From the NCBI GenBank assembly GCA_045657665.1, contig JAZOTN010000030.1:124001-188000 (forward strand): a stretch of DNA of 64,000 bases. The letters are read 5' to 3'. The position numbers and the translations under genes are program-made. The notes beneath the pieces were generated by a model. It searched no databases. It had not been told where the DNA came from and saw only the letters and a list, made by a program, of their open reading frames with translations. Each line of letters opens with the position of its first letter. Within the stretch, counting starts at the first letter, position 1. Below are positions 25,201 to 34,098 of this stretch, one piece after another. Source of the DNA: RUG12461 sp045657665. Its GTDB lineage: Bacteria; Bacillota; Clostridia; Lachnospirales; Lachnospiraceae.

Positions 25201-26021
25201 AGACGCGCAGCAAAAAAACGAGAAAACAACTCATCAGAAGGATCGCCATAGCATCGGTCATTGCCGCGGTTTTGATCGTGATCGTTGTTTTTGCGGGCAT
25301 TTTTGCGCCGAATGATCCCTATCAGACCAATGCGGCTTTTATCCGGAAGCCGCCGTGCGCGGAGTATCCGCTCGGCACGGATAACCTGGGACGGTGCGTT
25401 TTATCCCGGATTATATACGGAGGCAGGACGACCATAGCCGCGACGTTTTTCCTGGTGGCGATCTCGTTCCTGATCGGGACCGTGATCGGGATCCTCTGCG
25501 GATATTTCGGCGGAGTAGTGGACGGACTCCTCATGCGCCTTGCGGATGTAACGCTCGCTTTTCCTCAGATGGTGATCGCGCTTGCGGTAGCCGGGATCCT
25601 CGGCGGAGGACTCGGTGGAGCTTTGATCGCACTAGGTATTACGATGTGGGTCGGCTTTGCGCGACTCGCAAGAAGCCATACGTTGTCGATCAAGAACGAG
25701 CCTTACATACAGACTGCGATCCTTTCCGGAAAGAGTACCGGATACATCATGATGCGGCACATTCTGCCGAATATCATGCCGCCGATCCTAACCAACGCAC
25801 TGACACAGATCGGGACCACGATGATCGGAATCTCCGGCCTTTCCTTCCTGGGACTTGGCGTGGTGCCGCCAACGGCCGAGTGGGGCTCCATGATCAGCGA
25901 AGCAAGAGCGTATATCCAGATCGCGCCCTGGGCGGTACTGGCGCCTGCTGCAGCGACGATCATTACCATTATTGTTTTCAACTATCTCGGGGATGCCGTG
26001 ATGGATTACAGGGACCTATGA
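25197..26021 (+). CDS. ABC permease, DppC/NikC type
   Basis: 274 residues from the ATG at 25197, which overlaps the preceding stop. The reading frame is open further upstream, but that part is antiparallel in meaning to the first permease and is not a real N-terminus. After a short basic start there is a first membrane segment, then the typical periplasmic loop with GTDNLGRCVLSRIIYGGRTT, and five more membrane segments. The coupling loop, NEPYIQTAILSGKSTGYIMMRHILPN, is a good match to the family. It forms the channel with the protein at 24277. The stop overlaps the start of the first ATPase gene. Confidence 0.94.
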   Translation: MKTRSKKTRKQLIRRIAIASVIAAVLIVIVVFAGIFAPNDPYQTNAAFIRKPPCAEYPLGTDNLGRCVLSRIIYGGRTTIAATFFLVAISFLIGTVIGILCGYFGGVVDGLLMRLADVTLAFPQMVIALAVAGILGGGLGGALIALGITMWVGFARLARSHTLSIKNEPYIQTAILSGKSTGYIMMRHILPNIMPPILTNALTQIGTTMIGISGLSFLGLGVVPPTAEWGSMISEARAYIQIAPWAVLAPAAATIITIIVFNYLGDAVMDYRDL

Positions 26022-26791
26022 TGGACGGACAGATTTTAGAGATCAGGGATCTGACAGCTTCATATGACGATACGAAGGCGCTTTGCGGTGTTACGCTTTG
26101 CGTGCCGAAAGGGCAGATCCTGTGCATCGTCGGGGAGAGCGGCTCGGGAAAGTCCACGATCATCAAGGCGATTACGGGTTTTAAGGGACTTACGGTGGAT
26201 AGCGGGAGCGTGCTCCTTGAGGGAGAAGAGATCATAGGCATGCCGAAGGCAAAGAAAAGACGAATCCTTGGAGAGAGCATCGGCGTGATCCCGCAGAATC
26301 CCGCGGGCTCCTTCAACCCGATCCGGCGTTATGAGCCGCAGTTGAAAGAGACGCTTAAGAGCCATGGGATTACCTACAGAAAAGAAGACGTCATCAACAC
26401 CTTTCAGAAGATGGGACTTAAGGACGCGGAATCGATCCTAGGCATGCGACCTTATGAGCTGAGCGGTGGAATGAATCAGAGAGTGGCGGTTGCCGCAGCG
26501 ATGCTTCTTAAACCAAGGCTTCTCCTTTGCGACGAGCCGACGAGTGCGCTGGATGTGAATACACAGGATATGGTCATTGATGAGTTCCTCAGGATCAACG
26601 AAGAGAACGGGACGACCATTGTGATTGTGACGCATAATCTCGGTCTTGCAAGAAAGATCGCGGGAGGGATCGCGATCATGTACCGGGGGTGCATCATCGA
26701 AGAGGGCGCTCCGGATGAGATTATTAGATCGCCCAGGGAAGAATACACGAAAAGACTGATTCAGGATGTTCCGAAACTGAGAGCCGGGTAG
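26018..26791 (+). CDS. ABC ATPase, DppD/NikD type
   Basis: 257 residues from the ATG at 26018 (a second ATG follows at once). Walker A is GESGSGKST, the ABC signature is ELSGGMNQR, and Walker B with the catalytic Glu is LLLCDEPTSALD, followed by the His switch VTHNLG. The C-terminus has the EEGAPDEII region seen in peptide/nickel ATPases, but the short length leaves little room for the usual oligopeptide C-terminal Cys motif. It powers the importer together with the ATPase at 26796. It starts within the end of the permease gene, so expression is coupled. Confidence 0.94.
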   Translation: MMDGQILEIRDLTASYDDTKALCGVTLCVPKGQILCIVGESGSGKSTIIKAITGFKGLTVDSGSVLLEGEEIIGMPKAKKRRILGESIGVIPQNPAGSFNPIRRYEPQLKETLKSHGITYRKEDVINTFQKMGLKDAESILGMRPYELSGGMNQRVAVAAAMLLKPRLLLCDEPTSALDVNTQDMVIDEFLRINEENGTTIVIVTHNLGLARKIAGGIAIMYRGCIIEEGAPDEIIRSPREEYTKRLIQDVPKLRAG

Positions 26792-26795
26792 AAAG

Positions 26796-27533
26796 ATGGA
26801 GTTAATAAAGGGATCCAGTTTAAAAAAAGCATTTCATAAAAAGGGCCGGCAGGTTCTCGCGGTGGAGGATGTTTCATTTTCCCTGAAGGAGAAGGAATTC
26901 CTTGCGATCGTGGGAGAGAGCGGCTCTGGAAAAAGCTCGCTTCTCCGCCTCATTGCAGGGCTCGATAAGCCGGACGGGGGACACCTTTTTTATAAGGGCG
27001 AGGAATATACCACGAAGAAGTACGGTTATGCCGGAGCTTTTTTGCAGATGGTCTTTCAGGATGCATACAGCTCCTTTGATCCGAAGATGAGGATGCAGGA
27101 TTCCATCAGGGAGTGCAATGGTGAGAGGTCTGAAAGGGAACTTGAGCAGCTCCTTGACTTTGCGATGCTGCCGAAGGAACTCTTAAATAAACGCCCCGGA
27201 GAGCTTTCCGGTGGACAGTGCCAGAGAATGTCCATCGTAAGAGCTCTCTATAGCGGGGCGGGGGTTCTGCTCTGCGATGAGATCACGAGTGCCCTCGATG
27301 TGTCCACACAGGCACAGATCGTAAGGGTGTTTCAATCACTGCGGGAAGAGAGAGAGTTTTCCGCTATTTTTGTATCACATGATATCGCCCTGATGGGAAT
27401 GCTATCCGAGAGGATCATGGTGATGAAGGACGGTAAATGCATCGAGGAAGGGAATACGGACGAGATCATAAGAGACCCGTCGGAGGATTATACAAAGCTT
27501 CTCATTGAAAACGCGAGGAAGCAGAGTTTTTAG
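26796..27533 (+). CDS. ABC ATPase, DppF/NikE type
   Basis: 245 residues, starting 4 bases after the first ATPase. Walker A is GESGSGKSS, the signature is ELSGGQCQR, Walker B is VLLCDEITSALD (Ile in place of the common Pro after Glu), and the switch is VSHDIA. It is the partner ATPase of the heterodimeric motor in this importer class. The set of one binding protein, two permeases and two ATPases makes the transporter complete. It ends 14 bases before the methyltransferase gene. Confidence 0.93.
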   Translation: MELIKGSSLKKAFHKKGRQVLAVEDVSFSLKEKEFLAIVGESGSGKSSLLRLIAGLDKPDGGHLFYKGEEYTTKKYGYAGAFLQMVFQDAYSSFDPKMRMQDSIRECNGERSERELEQLLDFAMLPKELLNKRPGELSGGQCQRMSIVRALYSGAGVLLCDEITSALDVSTQAQIVRVFQSLREEREFSAIFVSHDIALMGMLSERIMVMKDGKCIEEGNTDEIIRDPSEDYTKLLIENARKQSF

Positions 27534-27547
27534 AAAAGAGGTTTACT

Positions 27548-28309
27548 ATGTCGGAAGAAATGATGAAACGGATCATCGGCTATTGGACGAAGCGGGCGGA
27601 CAGCTATTCCAAGCTGAACGTCGAGGAGCTCGGCTGGGGAATGAATGAAAAGTGGCTCCACGCCATGGAAGCGTTTTTTCCGGATAAGCCGAAGGAGGAG
27701 ATCAGAATCCTCGACATCGGGACGGGCCCCGGGTTTTTTCCCATTGTCCTTGCCGAGGCGGGGTATTTTCCGGATGCCGCAGACTGCACGGAACAGATGC
27801 TTCTCGAAGCAAAGAAGAACGCAGGGGAGTATCTCAGTCATATCCGGTTCCATCTCATGAATGCGGATCACCTAACATTTGAAGACGGGACGTTTGATGT
27901 AGTGGTAAACCGCAATCTGACCTGGAATCTTCAGAATCCGTGCCGGTGCTATGCAGAGTGGATGCGTGTATTAAAGCCTGGCGGGAAACTCATTGTTTTT
28001 GATGCGAACTGGTATCACTACCTCTACGACGAAGAGGCGAGAGCGGCTTACGACAGAGACAGGGAAGCAGCGGCAAGGGAAGCGATCATTGACTTTAACC
28101 TCGGCGATGAATTTGAGATCATGGAGAAGATCGCGATGGAGCTTCCGATGTCAAAAAAACCCCGTCCCGTATGGGACAGGGATAAAATGCTCGAGATCGG
28201 ATATTCCTCCGTGGAGCTCTGCGACGATATCTGGAAGACGGTCTGGACGAGCGCCGAGAAAACTAATTATTCCTCGACGCCGATGTTCCGGATCGCAGCC
28301 ACGAAGTGA
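27548..28309 (+). CDS. Class I SAM-dependent methyltransferase
   Basis: 253 residues. The Rossmann SAM site is clear: motif I is ILDIGTGPGFFPI at about residues 55-67, and an acidic motif II residue lies near DAADCTEQML. The post-motif region FDVVVNRNLTWNLQNP and KPGGKLIVFDANWYHY follow in the expected order. It starts 14 bases after the last transporter gene with an AGAGGTTT-type site, so it belongs to the importer operon. Methyltransferases next to nickel/peptide-type importers are common in Firmicutes, where they may act on the imported chelate or on its metabolism. The substrate is not known. It converges on the nucleosidase gene with only 5 bases between the two stop codons. Confidence 0.85.
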   Translation: MSEEMMKRIIGYWTKRADSYSKLNVEELGWGMNEKWLHAMEAFFPDKPKEEIRILDIGTGPGFFPIVLAEAGYFPDAADCTEQMLLEAKKNAGEYLSHIRFHLMNADHLTFEDGTFDVVVNRNLTWNLQNPCRCYAEWMRVLKPGGKLIVFDANWYHYLYDEEARAAYDRDREAAAREAIIDFNLGDEFEIMEKIAMELPMSKKPRPVWDRDKMLEIGYSSVELCDDIWKTVWTSAEKTNYSSTPMFRIAATK

Positions 28310-28314
28310 GAGAC

Positions 28315-29010
28315 TTAAATCCTTTCTACCAGAGCTTCGACAAGCGCTGCTGAGTGAACAGCTGCTTTTTTCACGAAGGTCGGGAAATCCATCTCGGCGG
28401 AATCATCCGCCTTGTCGGAAATGGAGCGGATGATGAGGAAGGGGATCCCGTTGAGGTATGCGCCCTGTGCAATGGAGGCTCCTTCCATCTCCGCGCAGTC
28501 ACCGTGGAAAACCGTGGTCAGGCGTTCTTTTTGTTCTTTGCTTGAGATGAACTGGTCGCCGCTGACGACGCGTCCTTTCCGGACAGCAAGCTCCGGATTG
28601 ACTTCTTTGCAGACCGTGACGGCAAGATCAGAGAGAGCCTTGTCCGCATGGAATACCTCGGGGAGCCCGGGTACCTGGCCGGGAGCAAAGCCGAGCGCTA
28701 CGGAATCCATATCATGCTGAACGGCTTCCTCAGAGATCAGGATGTCTCCGATATTCAGCTCCGCATTTAACGAGCCGGCTGCGCCGGTATTGATGACTGC
28801 CGTGACTTCGAAAAGATCCGCGAGGATCTGGACGGCGAGCGCGGCATTTACTTTTCCGATTCCGCACTGGCATAGAACGACAGGCACACCCCGGAGGGTT
28901 CCCTCCGAAAACTCCATCGATGCTTTCTTAACGGTTCTTTCAATCGACATATGGCTTTTAAGCTGTGCCACTTCCGGCTCCATAGCGCCGATGATACCGA
29001 TCTTTTTCAT
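28315..29010 (-). CDS. mtnN: 5'-methylthioadenosine/S-adenosylhomocysteine nucleosidase
   Basis: 231 residues on the minus strand. It matches the MTA/SAH nucleosidase family over its full length: IGIIGAMEPEV start, CGIGKVNAA, INTGAAGSL, GDQFISS, then AEMEGASIAQ with the ribose-binding Met-Glu pair, and the catalytic Asp in RSISDKAD. It hydrolyses MTA and SAH to adenine and the thioribose compounds, removing the methyltransferase inhibitor SAH. A good ribosome site (AGGAGG on the minus strand) precedes the start. It lies between the methyltransferase and the adenosylhomocysteinase genes, both functionally linked through SAH. Confidence 0.96.
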   Translation of the reverse strand: MKKIGIIGAMEPEVAQLKSHMSIERTVKKASMEFSEGTLRGVPVVLCQCGIGKVNAALAVQILADLFEVTAVINTGAAGSLNAELNIGDILISEEAVQHDMDSVALGFAPGQVPGLPEVFHADKALSDLAVTVCKEVNPELAVRKGRVVSGDQFISSKEQKERLTTVFHGDCAEMEGASIAQGAYLNGIPFLIIRSISDKADDSAEMDFPTFVKKAAVHSAALVEALVERI

Positions 29011-29080
29011 GTGTTTTTTCCTCCTTTTGGAATGATTTCTTTCATTATCTGGAAATCCCGAAAAAAAGTCAACGAAACTG

Positions 29081-29109
29081 TAGAAATAAAAATAGTTTTC
29101 ATATATAAT
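29081..29109 (+). promoter_or_regulatory. Sigma-70-type promoter for the SAH-recycling genes
   Basis: A perfect -10 box TATAAT at 29104-29109 lies 17 bases after a weak -35 box TAGAAA at 29081-29086, inside an AT-rich intergenic stretch. The predicted leader to the ATG at 29158 is about 40 bases, too short for a riboswitch. Confidence 0.6.
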
Positions 29110-29157
29110 AGTGGGCAGATACGTTGCAATAAAACAGGTTGATTAGGAGGGATGATC

Positions 29158-30402
29158 ATGCCAAGTGAAATTCGTGATATCGGACTTGCGAAAAGCGGAC
29201 ATTTAAAGATCGCATGGGTAAAGAACCACTGCGATCTCCTTAGGACTTTGGAAGAGGAGTTTTCAAAGACCAAACCCTTTGCGGGGAAGAAGGTGACGCT
29301 TTCCGTTCATCTGGAGGCGAAGACCGCATACCTTTGCAAGGTGCTTGCAGCAGGCGGTGCAGAGATGTATGTGACCGGTTCCAACCCGCTTTCCACGCAG
29401 GATGATGTGGCAGCGGCGCTCGTGGATTCGGGGCTGGAAGTGCATGCCTGGTACGGCAGCACGGACGAGGAGTATAACCGTCATATCCGTGCGGTACTTG
29501 CTCCGGGACCGAACATCATCATTGACGACGGCGGTGACCTTGTCAACATGATGCATACCGAGTTTAAGGATCTGATCCCCGGCGTGATCGGCGGATGTGA
29601 AGAGACCACAACCGGTATTATCCGTCTGGAAGCGATGAACCGCGCGGGAGATCTCAAATTCCCGATGGTAAAGGTCAATAACGCGCAGTGCAAGCATTTC
29701 TTCGACAACCGTTACGGTACGGGCCAGTCTGTATGGGACGGCATCAACCGCACGACGAACCTCATCGTTGCAGGTAAGACCGTAGTCGTTGCAGGCTACG
29801 GATGGTGCGGCAAAGGCGTTGCGATGCGTGCGAAGGGCCTCGGCGCGAAGGTGATCGTTACCGAGATCGATCCCGTAAAAGCGATCGAAGCCGTTATGGA
29901 CGGGTTTGAGGTCATGCCGATGAAAAAGGCTGCGGCGCTCGGCGATTTCTTTGTCACCGTGACCGGATGTGACAAGGTCATCGACGAAGAGGATTTCCTG
30001 GAGATGAAGGACGGTGCGGTGCTCTGCAACGCAGGACATTTTGACTGTGAGATCGATATGGCGGGCCTTCGCAAGATGGCAACCGCATCCGCAGAGCAGC
30101 GTCATAACATTATGGGCTATACACTTTCCAACGGAAGAACGCTTTCCGTTCTCGGTGAAGGACGCCTTGTAAACCTTGCCTGCGCGGACGGACATCCTGC
30201 GGAGATCATGGACATGAGCTTTGCGATCCAGGCGCTTTCCGCAAAATACCTGATCGAGCACGGGAGTGAGCTCACTGAAAAGCTCATCGACGTTCCGGAA
30301 GAGGTCGATAAGGACGTTGCCGTGAAGAAGCTTCGGTTCCTCGGCAAGGAGATCGACGTACTGACACCGGAACAGGAAGCATATCTCAACAAATCGCTGT
30401 AA
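29158..30402 (+). CDS. ahcY: Adenosylhomocysteinase family, probably S-inosyl-L-homocysteine hydrolase
   Basis: 414 residues from the ATG at 29158; GGAGG lies 7 bases before it, whereas the ATG at 29152 is too close. The family pattern is complete: TGSNPLSTQDDVAAAL, the NAD-binding GYGWCGKGVAMRAKGLGA and the GHFDCEIDM segment. It is the short archaeal-like form and lacks the C-terminal YRY tail of classical enzymes. At the adenine-contact site, classical enzymes have His-x-Thr-x-Gln/Glu; this one has His51-L-Glu53-A-Lys55. Loss of the Thr and Gln/Glu that recognise the 6-amino group fits inosine instead of adenine. The next gene encodes a deaminase, as expected for the route SAH to S-inosylhomocysteine to inosine plus homocysteine. 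Family certain; the inosine preference is inference. Confidence 0.9.
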   Translation: MPSEIRDIGLAKSGHLKIAWVKNHCDLLRTLEEEFSKTKPFAGKKVTLSVHLEAKTAYLCKVLAAGGAEMYVTGSNPLSTQDDVAAALVDSGLEVHAWYGSTDEEYNRHIRAVLAPGPNIIIDDGGDLVNMMHTEFKDLIPGVIGGCEETTTGIIRLEAMNRAGDLKFPMVKVNNAQCKHFFDNRYGTGQSVWDGINRTTNLIVAGKTVVVAGYGWCGKGVAMRAKGLGAKVIVTEIDPVKAIEAVMDGFEVMPMKKAAALGDFFVTVTGCDKVIDEEDFLEMKDGAVLCNAGHFDCEIDMAGLRKMATASAEQRHNIMGYTLSNGRTLSVLGEGRLVNLACADGHPAEIMDMSFAIQALSAKYLIEHGSELTEKLIDVPEEVDKDVAVKKLRFLGKEIDVLTPEQEAYLNKSL

Positions 30403-30416
30403 GGAGAGAAGCGGAT

Positions 30417-31718
30417 ATGAACATTCAGATCAAAAACATCCTCGCGATCCTGCCGGGAGAGACGAAGGATGAAAGATTTACCGTAAAGACTACCGACGTG
30501 TATGTGAAGGGGGATAAGATCGCATCGGTCGGGGATGCGCCGGAGGGATTTCAGGCGGATAAAACCATTGACGGAACCGACCGCCTTCTGATCCCGGGAC
30601 TCATCAATGCGCATACCCATTCCTACATGAGCTTTATGAGGAACTGTGCGGACGACCTTTCCTTTATGGACTGGCTGTTCGGACGTGTGGATCCGATCGA
30701 GCAGAAGATGACGGATGAAGATGCTTACTGGGGCGCGTCTCTTGCGATCCTTGAGATGATGCGGTGCGGCACGACCTGCTTTAACGATATGCAGATGAAC
30801 ATCATGCAGACAACGAGAGCCGCAAAGGAATCCGGGATGAGGGCTGTTATCAGCCGCGGTCTTGTCGGCTCCGGAAATGATGAAGCAGGGCAGACGAGAC
30901 TTGCACAGGCTTATGAGGAGCGCGACGCGTTTAAGGACTGCAGCCGCCTTACCTTCCGGCTCGGACCGCACGCACCTTATACGTGCGATGAAGCGTTTCT
31001 CCGCATCGTCGCGGAGGAAGCGGCAAAGGAACAGATGGGGATCCATATGCATCTTTCCGAGAGCAAAACAGAGATCGAAAACTGCAAAAAGGATTACGGC
31101 TGCTCGCCGATCGGGCTGGCGGAGAGAGCGGGGCTTTTTGAATTTCCTTTCATCGCGGCGCACTGCGTACAGATCGATGAAAAGGATATGGACATCTTAA
31201 AGAAGCATGATGTCTCGGTCGTGACCTGCCCGGCCTCCAACATGAAGCTCGGAAACGGCTTTGCACCGGTACCGGAGATGACGGAAAAGGGCATCAATGT
31301 CTGCATCGGAACAGATGGCGCGGCGAGCAACAACACGCTGAATCTCATTCATGAGATGAGTCTTGTGACGCTGATCCACAAAGGAACCCATGCGTCCCCG
31401 CAGTGCATCAGCGCGGAGGATGCGTTTACCTTTGCAACGATCAACGGCGCGAAGGCACTTTCCCTTGAGAAGGAAACCGGAAGCATCGAGGCCGGGAAGA
31501 AGGCGGATCTTGCGATCCTTAACCTTAATACGCCGTCCATGCGGCCGGTAAATAATCCGCTCGCATCCCTCAGCTATTCGGCAAACGGTTCCGAGGTAGA
31601 GACCGTGATCATCGACGGTGAGATCACGATGGAGAACCGTGAGATCAAGACGATGGATGAGGAACGGATCCTTTTTGAAACACAGAAGATCATGGACAAC
31701 ATAAGGAAGAGTTTATGA
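30417..31718 (+). CDS. Amidohydrolase, MTA/SAH or 5'-deoxyadenosine deaminase type
   Basis: 433 residues, ATG at 30417 with AGGAGAG upstream. It belongs to the TrzN/SsnA-like amidohydrolases: metal ligands His66 and His68 in NAHTHSYM, then the substrate-side HAPYTC, the third ligand His in HMHLSESKTE, the His in AAHCVQID, and Asp in IGTDGAASNN. The family deaminates 5'-substituted adenosines (MTA, SAH, 5'-deoxyadenosine) to inosines. It starts 14 bases after the adenosylhomocysteinase gene, and the pairing is the main evidence that SAH is one substrate. It overlaps the debranching-enzyme gene by 4 bases, so one transcript may continue into carbohydrate genes. Confidence 0.88.
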   Translation: MNIQIKNILAILPGETKDERFTVKTTDVYVKGDKIASVGDAPEGFQADKTIDGTDRLLIPGLINAHTHSYMSFMRNCADDLSFMDWLFGRVDPIEQKMTDEDAYWGASLAILEMMRCGTTCFNDMQMNIMQTTRAAKESGMRAVISRGLVGSGNDEAGQTRLAQAYEERDAFKDCSRLTFRLGPHAPYTCDEAFLRIVAEEAAKEQMGIHMHLSESKTEIENCKKDYGCSPIGLAERAGLFEFPFIAAHCVQIDEKDMDILKKHDVSVVTCPASNMKLGNGFAPVPEMTEKGINVCIGTDGAASNNTLNLIHEMSLVTLIHKGTHASPQCISAEDAFTFATINGAKALSLEKETGSIEAGKKADLAILNLNTPSMRPVNNPLASLSYSANGSEVETVIIDGEITMENREIKTMDEERILFETQKIMDNIRKSL

Positions 31719-33832
31719 TTCATCTATACCGAGAACAACCGACCGCTACGATCGGGGGCTTCCGCGTCCGTACCGGCAATTTTGCCCAGAACGGCGCATT
31801 CCCCGTCGCGGAGGGTGTCAATTTTACGATCCATTCGCATTACGCGACGAGCTGCGAGCTGCTGCTTTTCCATAACTCGGAGACAGAGCCGTATGCAAGG
31901 ATCCCGTTTCCCAGCTTTTGCAGGATCGGCGATGTCTACTCCATGATCGTCTACGATCTGGACATCGAACAGTTTGAATACTGCTATTCGTTTGACGGCC
32001 CTTATGAGCCGGAAAAGGGACACCGCTTCAACAAAAGGAACATGATCCTTGATCCGTACGCAAAGGCCGTTGTAGGACAACGTGTCTGGGGCGAGCGCTA
32101 CGTGGAAGGAGATTTCTACAAGGCGAGAGTGGTGCGGAATGACTACGACTGGGGACTTTTCAAGCAGAGCAATCTCCCGTTTGAAGACCTCGTCATTTAC
32201 GAGATGCATGTTCGCGGCTTTACGCAGGATATGTCATCCGGCGTCAAGCATCCGGGAACGTTTGCCGGGATCCGCGAAAAGATCCCGTATCTCAAAGAGC
32301 TCGGGGTGAACGCGATCGAGCTCATGCCGATCTTCTGTTTTGACGAGATGGAGGACAACCGCCATAAGGACGGGAAGCGGCTTTATAACTACTGGGGTTA
32401 TAACACGGTCTGCTTCTTTGCACCGAACACGGCGTACTCTGCGCACGATACCCACGGACGTGAGGGCACGGAGCTGAGAAAGCTCATCCGCGAGCTCAAC
32501 GCAAACGGGATCGAAGTCATTCTCGATGTGGTGTTCAACCATACCGCGGAAGGGAATGAGGACGGACGGACCTTCTGCTTCAAGGGGATCGACAACAAGA
32601 TCTATTACATGCTGACCCCCGAAGGGTATTACTACAACTTCAGCGGCTGCGGAAACGCTATGAACTGTAATCATCCCATCGTGCAGCAGATGATCGTTGA
32701 ATGTCTCCGATACTGGGTGACGGAATACCGCGTAAACGGATTCCGTTTTGACCTTGCTTCGATCCTTGGGCGCGATACAAACGGCGCACCGCTTGCGGAC
32801 CCGCCGCTCATCAAGGAGCTGGCGCGTGATCCGATCCTTGCTAAGACCAAGCTCATTGCAGAGGCGTGGGATGCCGGCGGGCTTTATCAGGTCGGAAGCT
32901 TTCCGTCGTATCAGAGATGGGCGGAATGGAACGGCAAATACCGGGATGATGTCCGCTCTTTCTTAAAGGGTGACGAAGGAAAAGCGGGAGAGGCCATCAA
33001 GCGTATCACGGGCTCGGTGGATATGTATGAGCCGGAACAGAGAGGTGAGACGGCTTCCATCAATTTTCTGAACTGCCACGACGGTTTTACGCTGTACGAT
33101 ATGTATGCGTACAACTACAAGCATAACGAGGATAACGGCTGGAACAATACGGACGGTGCCGACGACAACCGCAGCTGGAACTGCGGAGCTGAGGGCGAGA
33201 CCGATGATCCGAAGGTGAACGAACTCCGTGACCGGATGTGTCGGAACGCGTTTGCGGTGCTGATGATGAGCAGAGGTCCGGCAATGTTTTACTCCGGCGA
33301 TGAGTTCTGCAATACGCAGTTCGGAAACAACAATGCATATTGCCAGGACAGCCGGATCTCGTGGATCGACTGGTCCAGAAAAGAGATCTTCAAACAGAAT
33401 TTTGAATTTGCGAAGCTTATGATCCGGATCCGGAAAGAGCATCCCGTCATCAGGAAACGACAGAAGGCAGCGCTCACAGGACTTCCGGACATCAGCATTC
33501 ACAATGATTATCCCTGGAACGAATACTTCGATAACCGGACGCATCTCATCGGGATCATGTATGCCGGAAAGAAGAAGCATGAGAGCGCGGATGATATCAT
33601 TTACGTGGCGATCAATACGTTCTGGGAGGATCTTAAGGTCACGATGCCGGATGCGCCGGAAGGCTATGCATGGCGTATCATCGCGGATTCCGCGGCGGAA
33701 TTCGACCCGACCTGGGAGACCTTCAAAACCGCCGAACTCATCAAGGGTCAGCATTTTGAGATCCGTAACAGAAGCGTGATCATTGCGGAGGCCGTTCCGA
33801 TCATGGAAGATGCGGGGGGAGGAAAACGATGA
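31715..33832 (+). CDS. glgX: Glycogen debranching enzyme / isoamylase (GH13)
   Basis: 705 residues. An N-terminal CBM48-like domain (about 15-150; GVNFTIHSHYATSCELLLF, EYCYSFDGPYEPEKGHRFN) precedes a GH13 catalytic barrel. Catalytic residues are visible: nucleophile Asp346 in GFRFDLAS, acid/base Glu383 in IAEAWDAGG and the third acid Asp456 in NCHDGFT. This is the GlgX/isoamylase pattern, which cuts alpha-1,6 branches of glycogen or limit dextrins. The start overlaps the previous gene. In this region it could work with the amylosucrase at 61919, which makes alpha-glucan, to manage a storage polymer. Confidence 0.93.
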   Translation: MIHLYREQPTATIGGFRVRTGNFAQNGAFPVAEGVNFTIHSHYATSCELLLFHNSETEPYARIPFPSFCRIGDVYSMIVYDLDIEQFEYCYSFDGPYEPEKGHRFNKRNMILDPYAKAVVGQRVWGERYVEGDFYKARVVRNDYDWGLFKQSNLPFEDLVIYEMHVRGFTQDMSSGVKHPGTFAGIREKIPYLKELGVNAIELMPIFCFDEMEDNRHKDGKRLYNYWGYNTVCFFAPNTAYSAHDTHGREGTELRKLIRELNANGIEVILDVVFNHTAEGNEDGRTFCFKGIDNKIYYMLTPEGYYYNFSGCGNAMNCNHPIVQQMIVECLRYWVTEYRVNGFRFDLASILGRDTNGAPLADPPLIKELARDPILAKTKLIAEAWDAGGLYQVGSFPSYQRWAEWNGKYRDDVRSFLKGDEGKAGEAIKRITGSVDMYEPEQRGETASINFLNCHDGFTLYDMYAYNYKHNEDNGWNNTDGADDNRSWNCGAEGETDDPKVNELRDRMCRNAFAVLMMSRGPAMFYSGDEFCNTQFGNNNAYCQDSRISWIDWSRKEIFKQNFEFAKLMIRIRKEHPVIRKRQKAALTGLPDISIHNDYPWNEYFDNRTHLIGIMYAGKKKHESADDIIYVAINTFWEDLKVTMPDAPEGYAWRIIADSAAEFDPTWETFKTAELIKGQHFEIRNRSVIIAEAVPIMEDAGGGKR

Positions 33833-34089
33833 ACAGCAAGGAAGAGGTGACGTTTACCTACTCCGGTGTGGTGAGTAAGGACGGACGAAATGCCGTTTGT
33901 GTCCGGTTTGAGAGGAAGAGGGGCGGCAAAACGGACTTCGCGGAGGGCTTGGTACCCGCCTGCAAGATCACAAAGCAGGAGGGGTTTTCCGCAGAGGAGA
34001 TCGAAGGGCTGGAAGGCTACCTTCGGGAGAACGATCAGGAGATCCGGAAGAAAGCAAAGGAACTCAATAATATTAAGAACTGGTTTTAA
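33829..34089 (+). CDS. Small conserved-looking protein (86 aa), unknown
   Basis: 86 residues overlapping the stop of the debranching-enzyme gene by 4 bases, with GGGGAGG upstream. The N-terminal half looks like a small beta-rich domain (EVTFTYSGVVSKDGRNAVCVRFER) and the C-terminal half is a charged helix (EEIEGLEGYLREND). No signal peptide. I do not recognise it. Translational coupling to glgX and the 9-base gap to the TetR gene suggest co-expression. Confidence 0.7.
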   Translation: MNSKEEVTFTYSGVVSKDGRNAVCVRFERKRGGKTDFAEGLVPACKITKQEGFSAEEIEGLEGYLRENDQEIRKKAKELNNIKNWF

Positions 34090-34098
34090 AGAGGGGTT

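Noticed and set aside
25394..26017. Long upstream extension of the first ABC ATPase
   Set aside because: It is an out-of-frame shadow of the permease gene, rich in Arg and Asp; the ATPase domain starts at 26018.
29010..29157. SAH or SAM riboswitch before the adenosylhomocysteinase gene
   Set aside because: The predicted leader after the promoter is only about 40 bases and shows no suitable stems.
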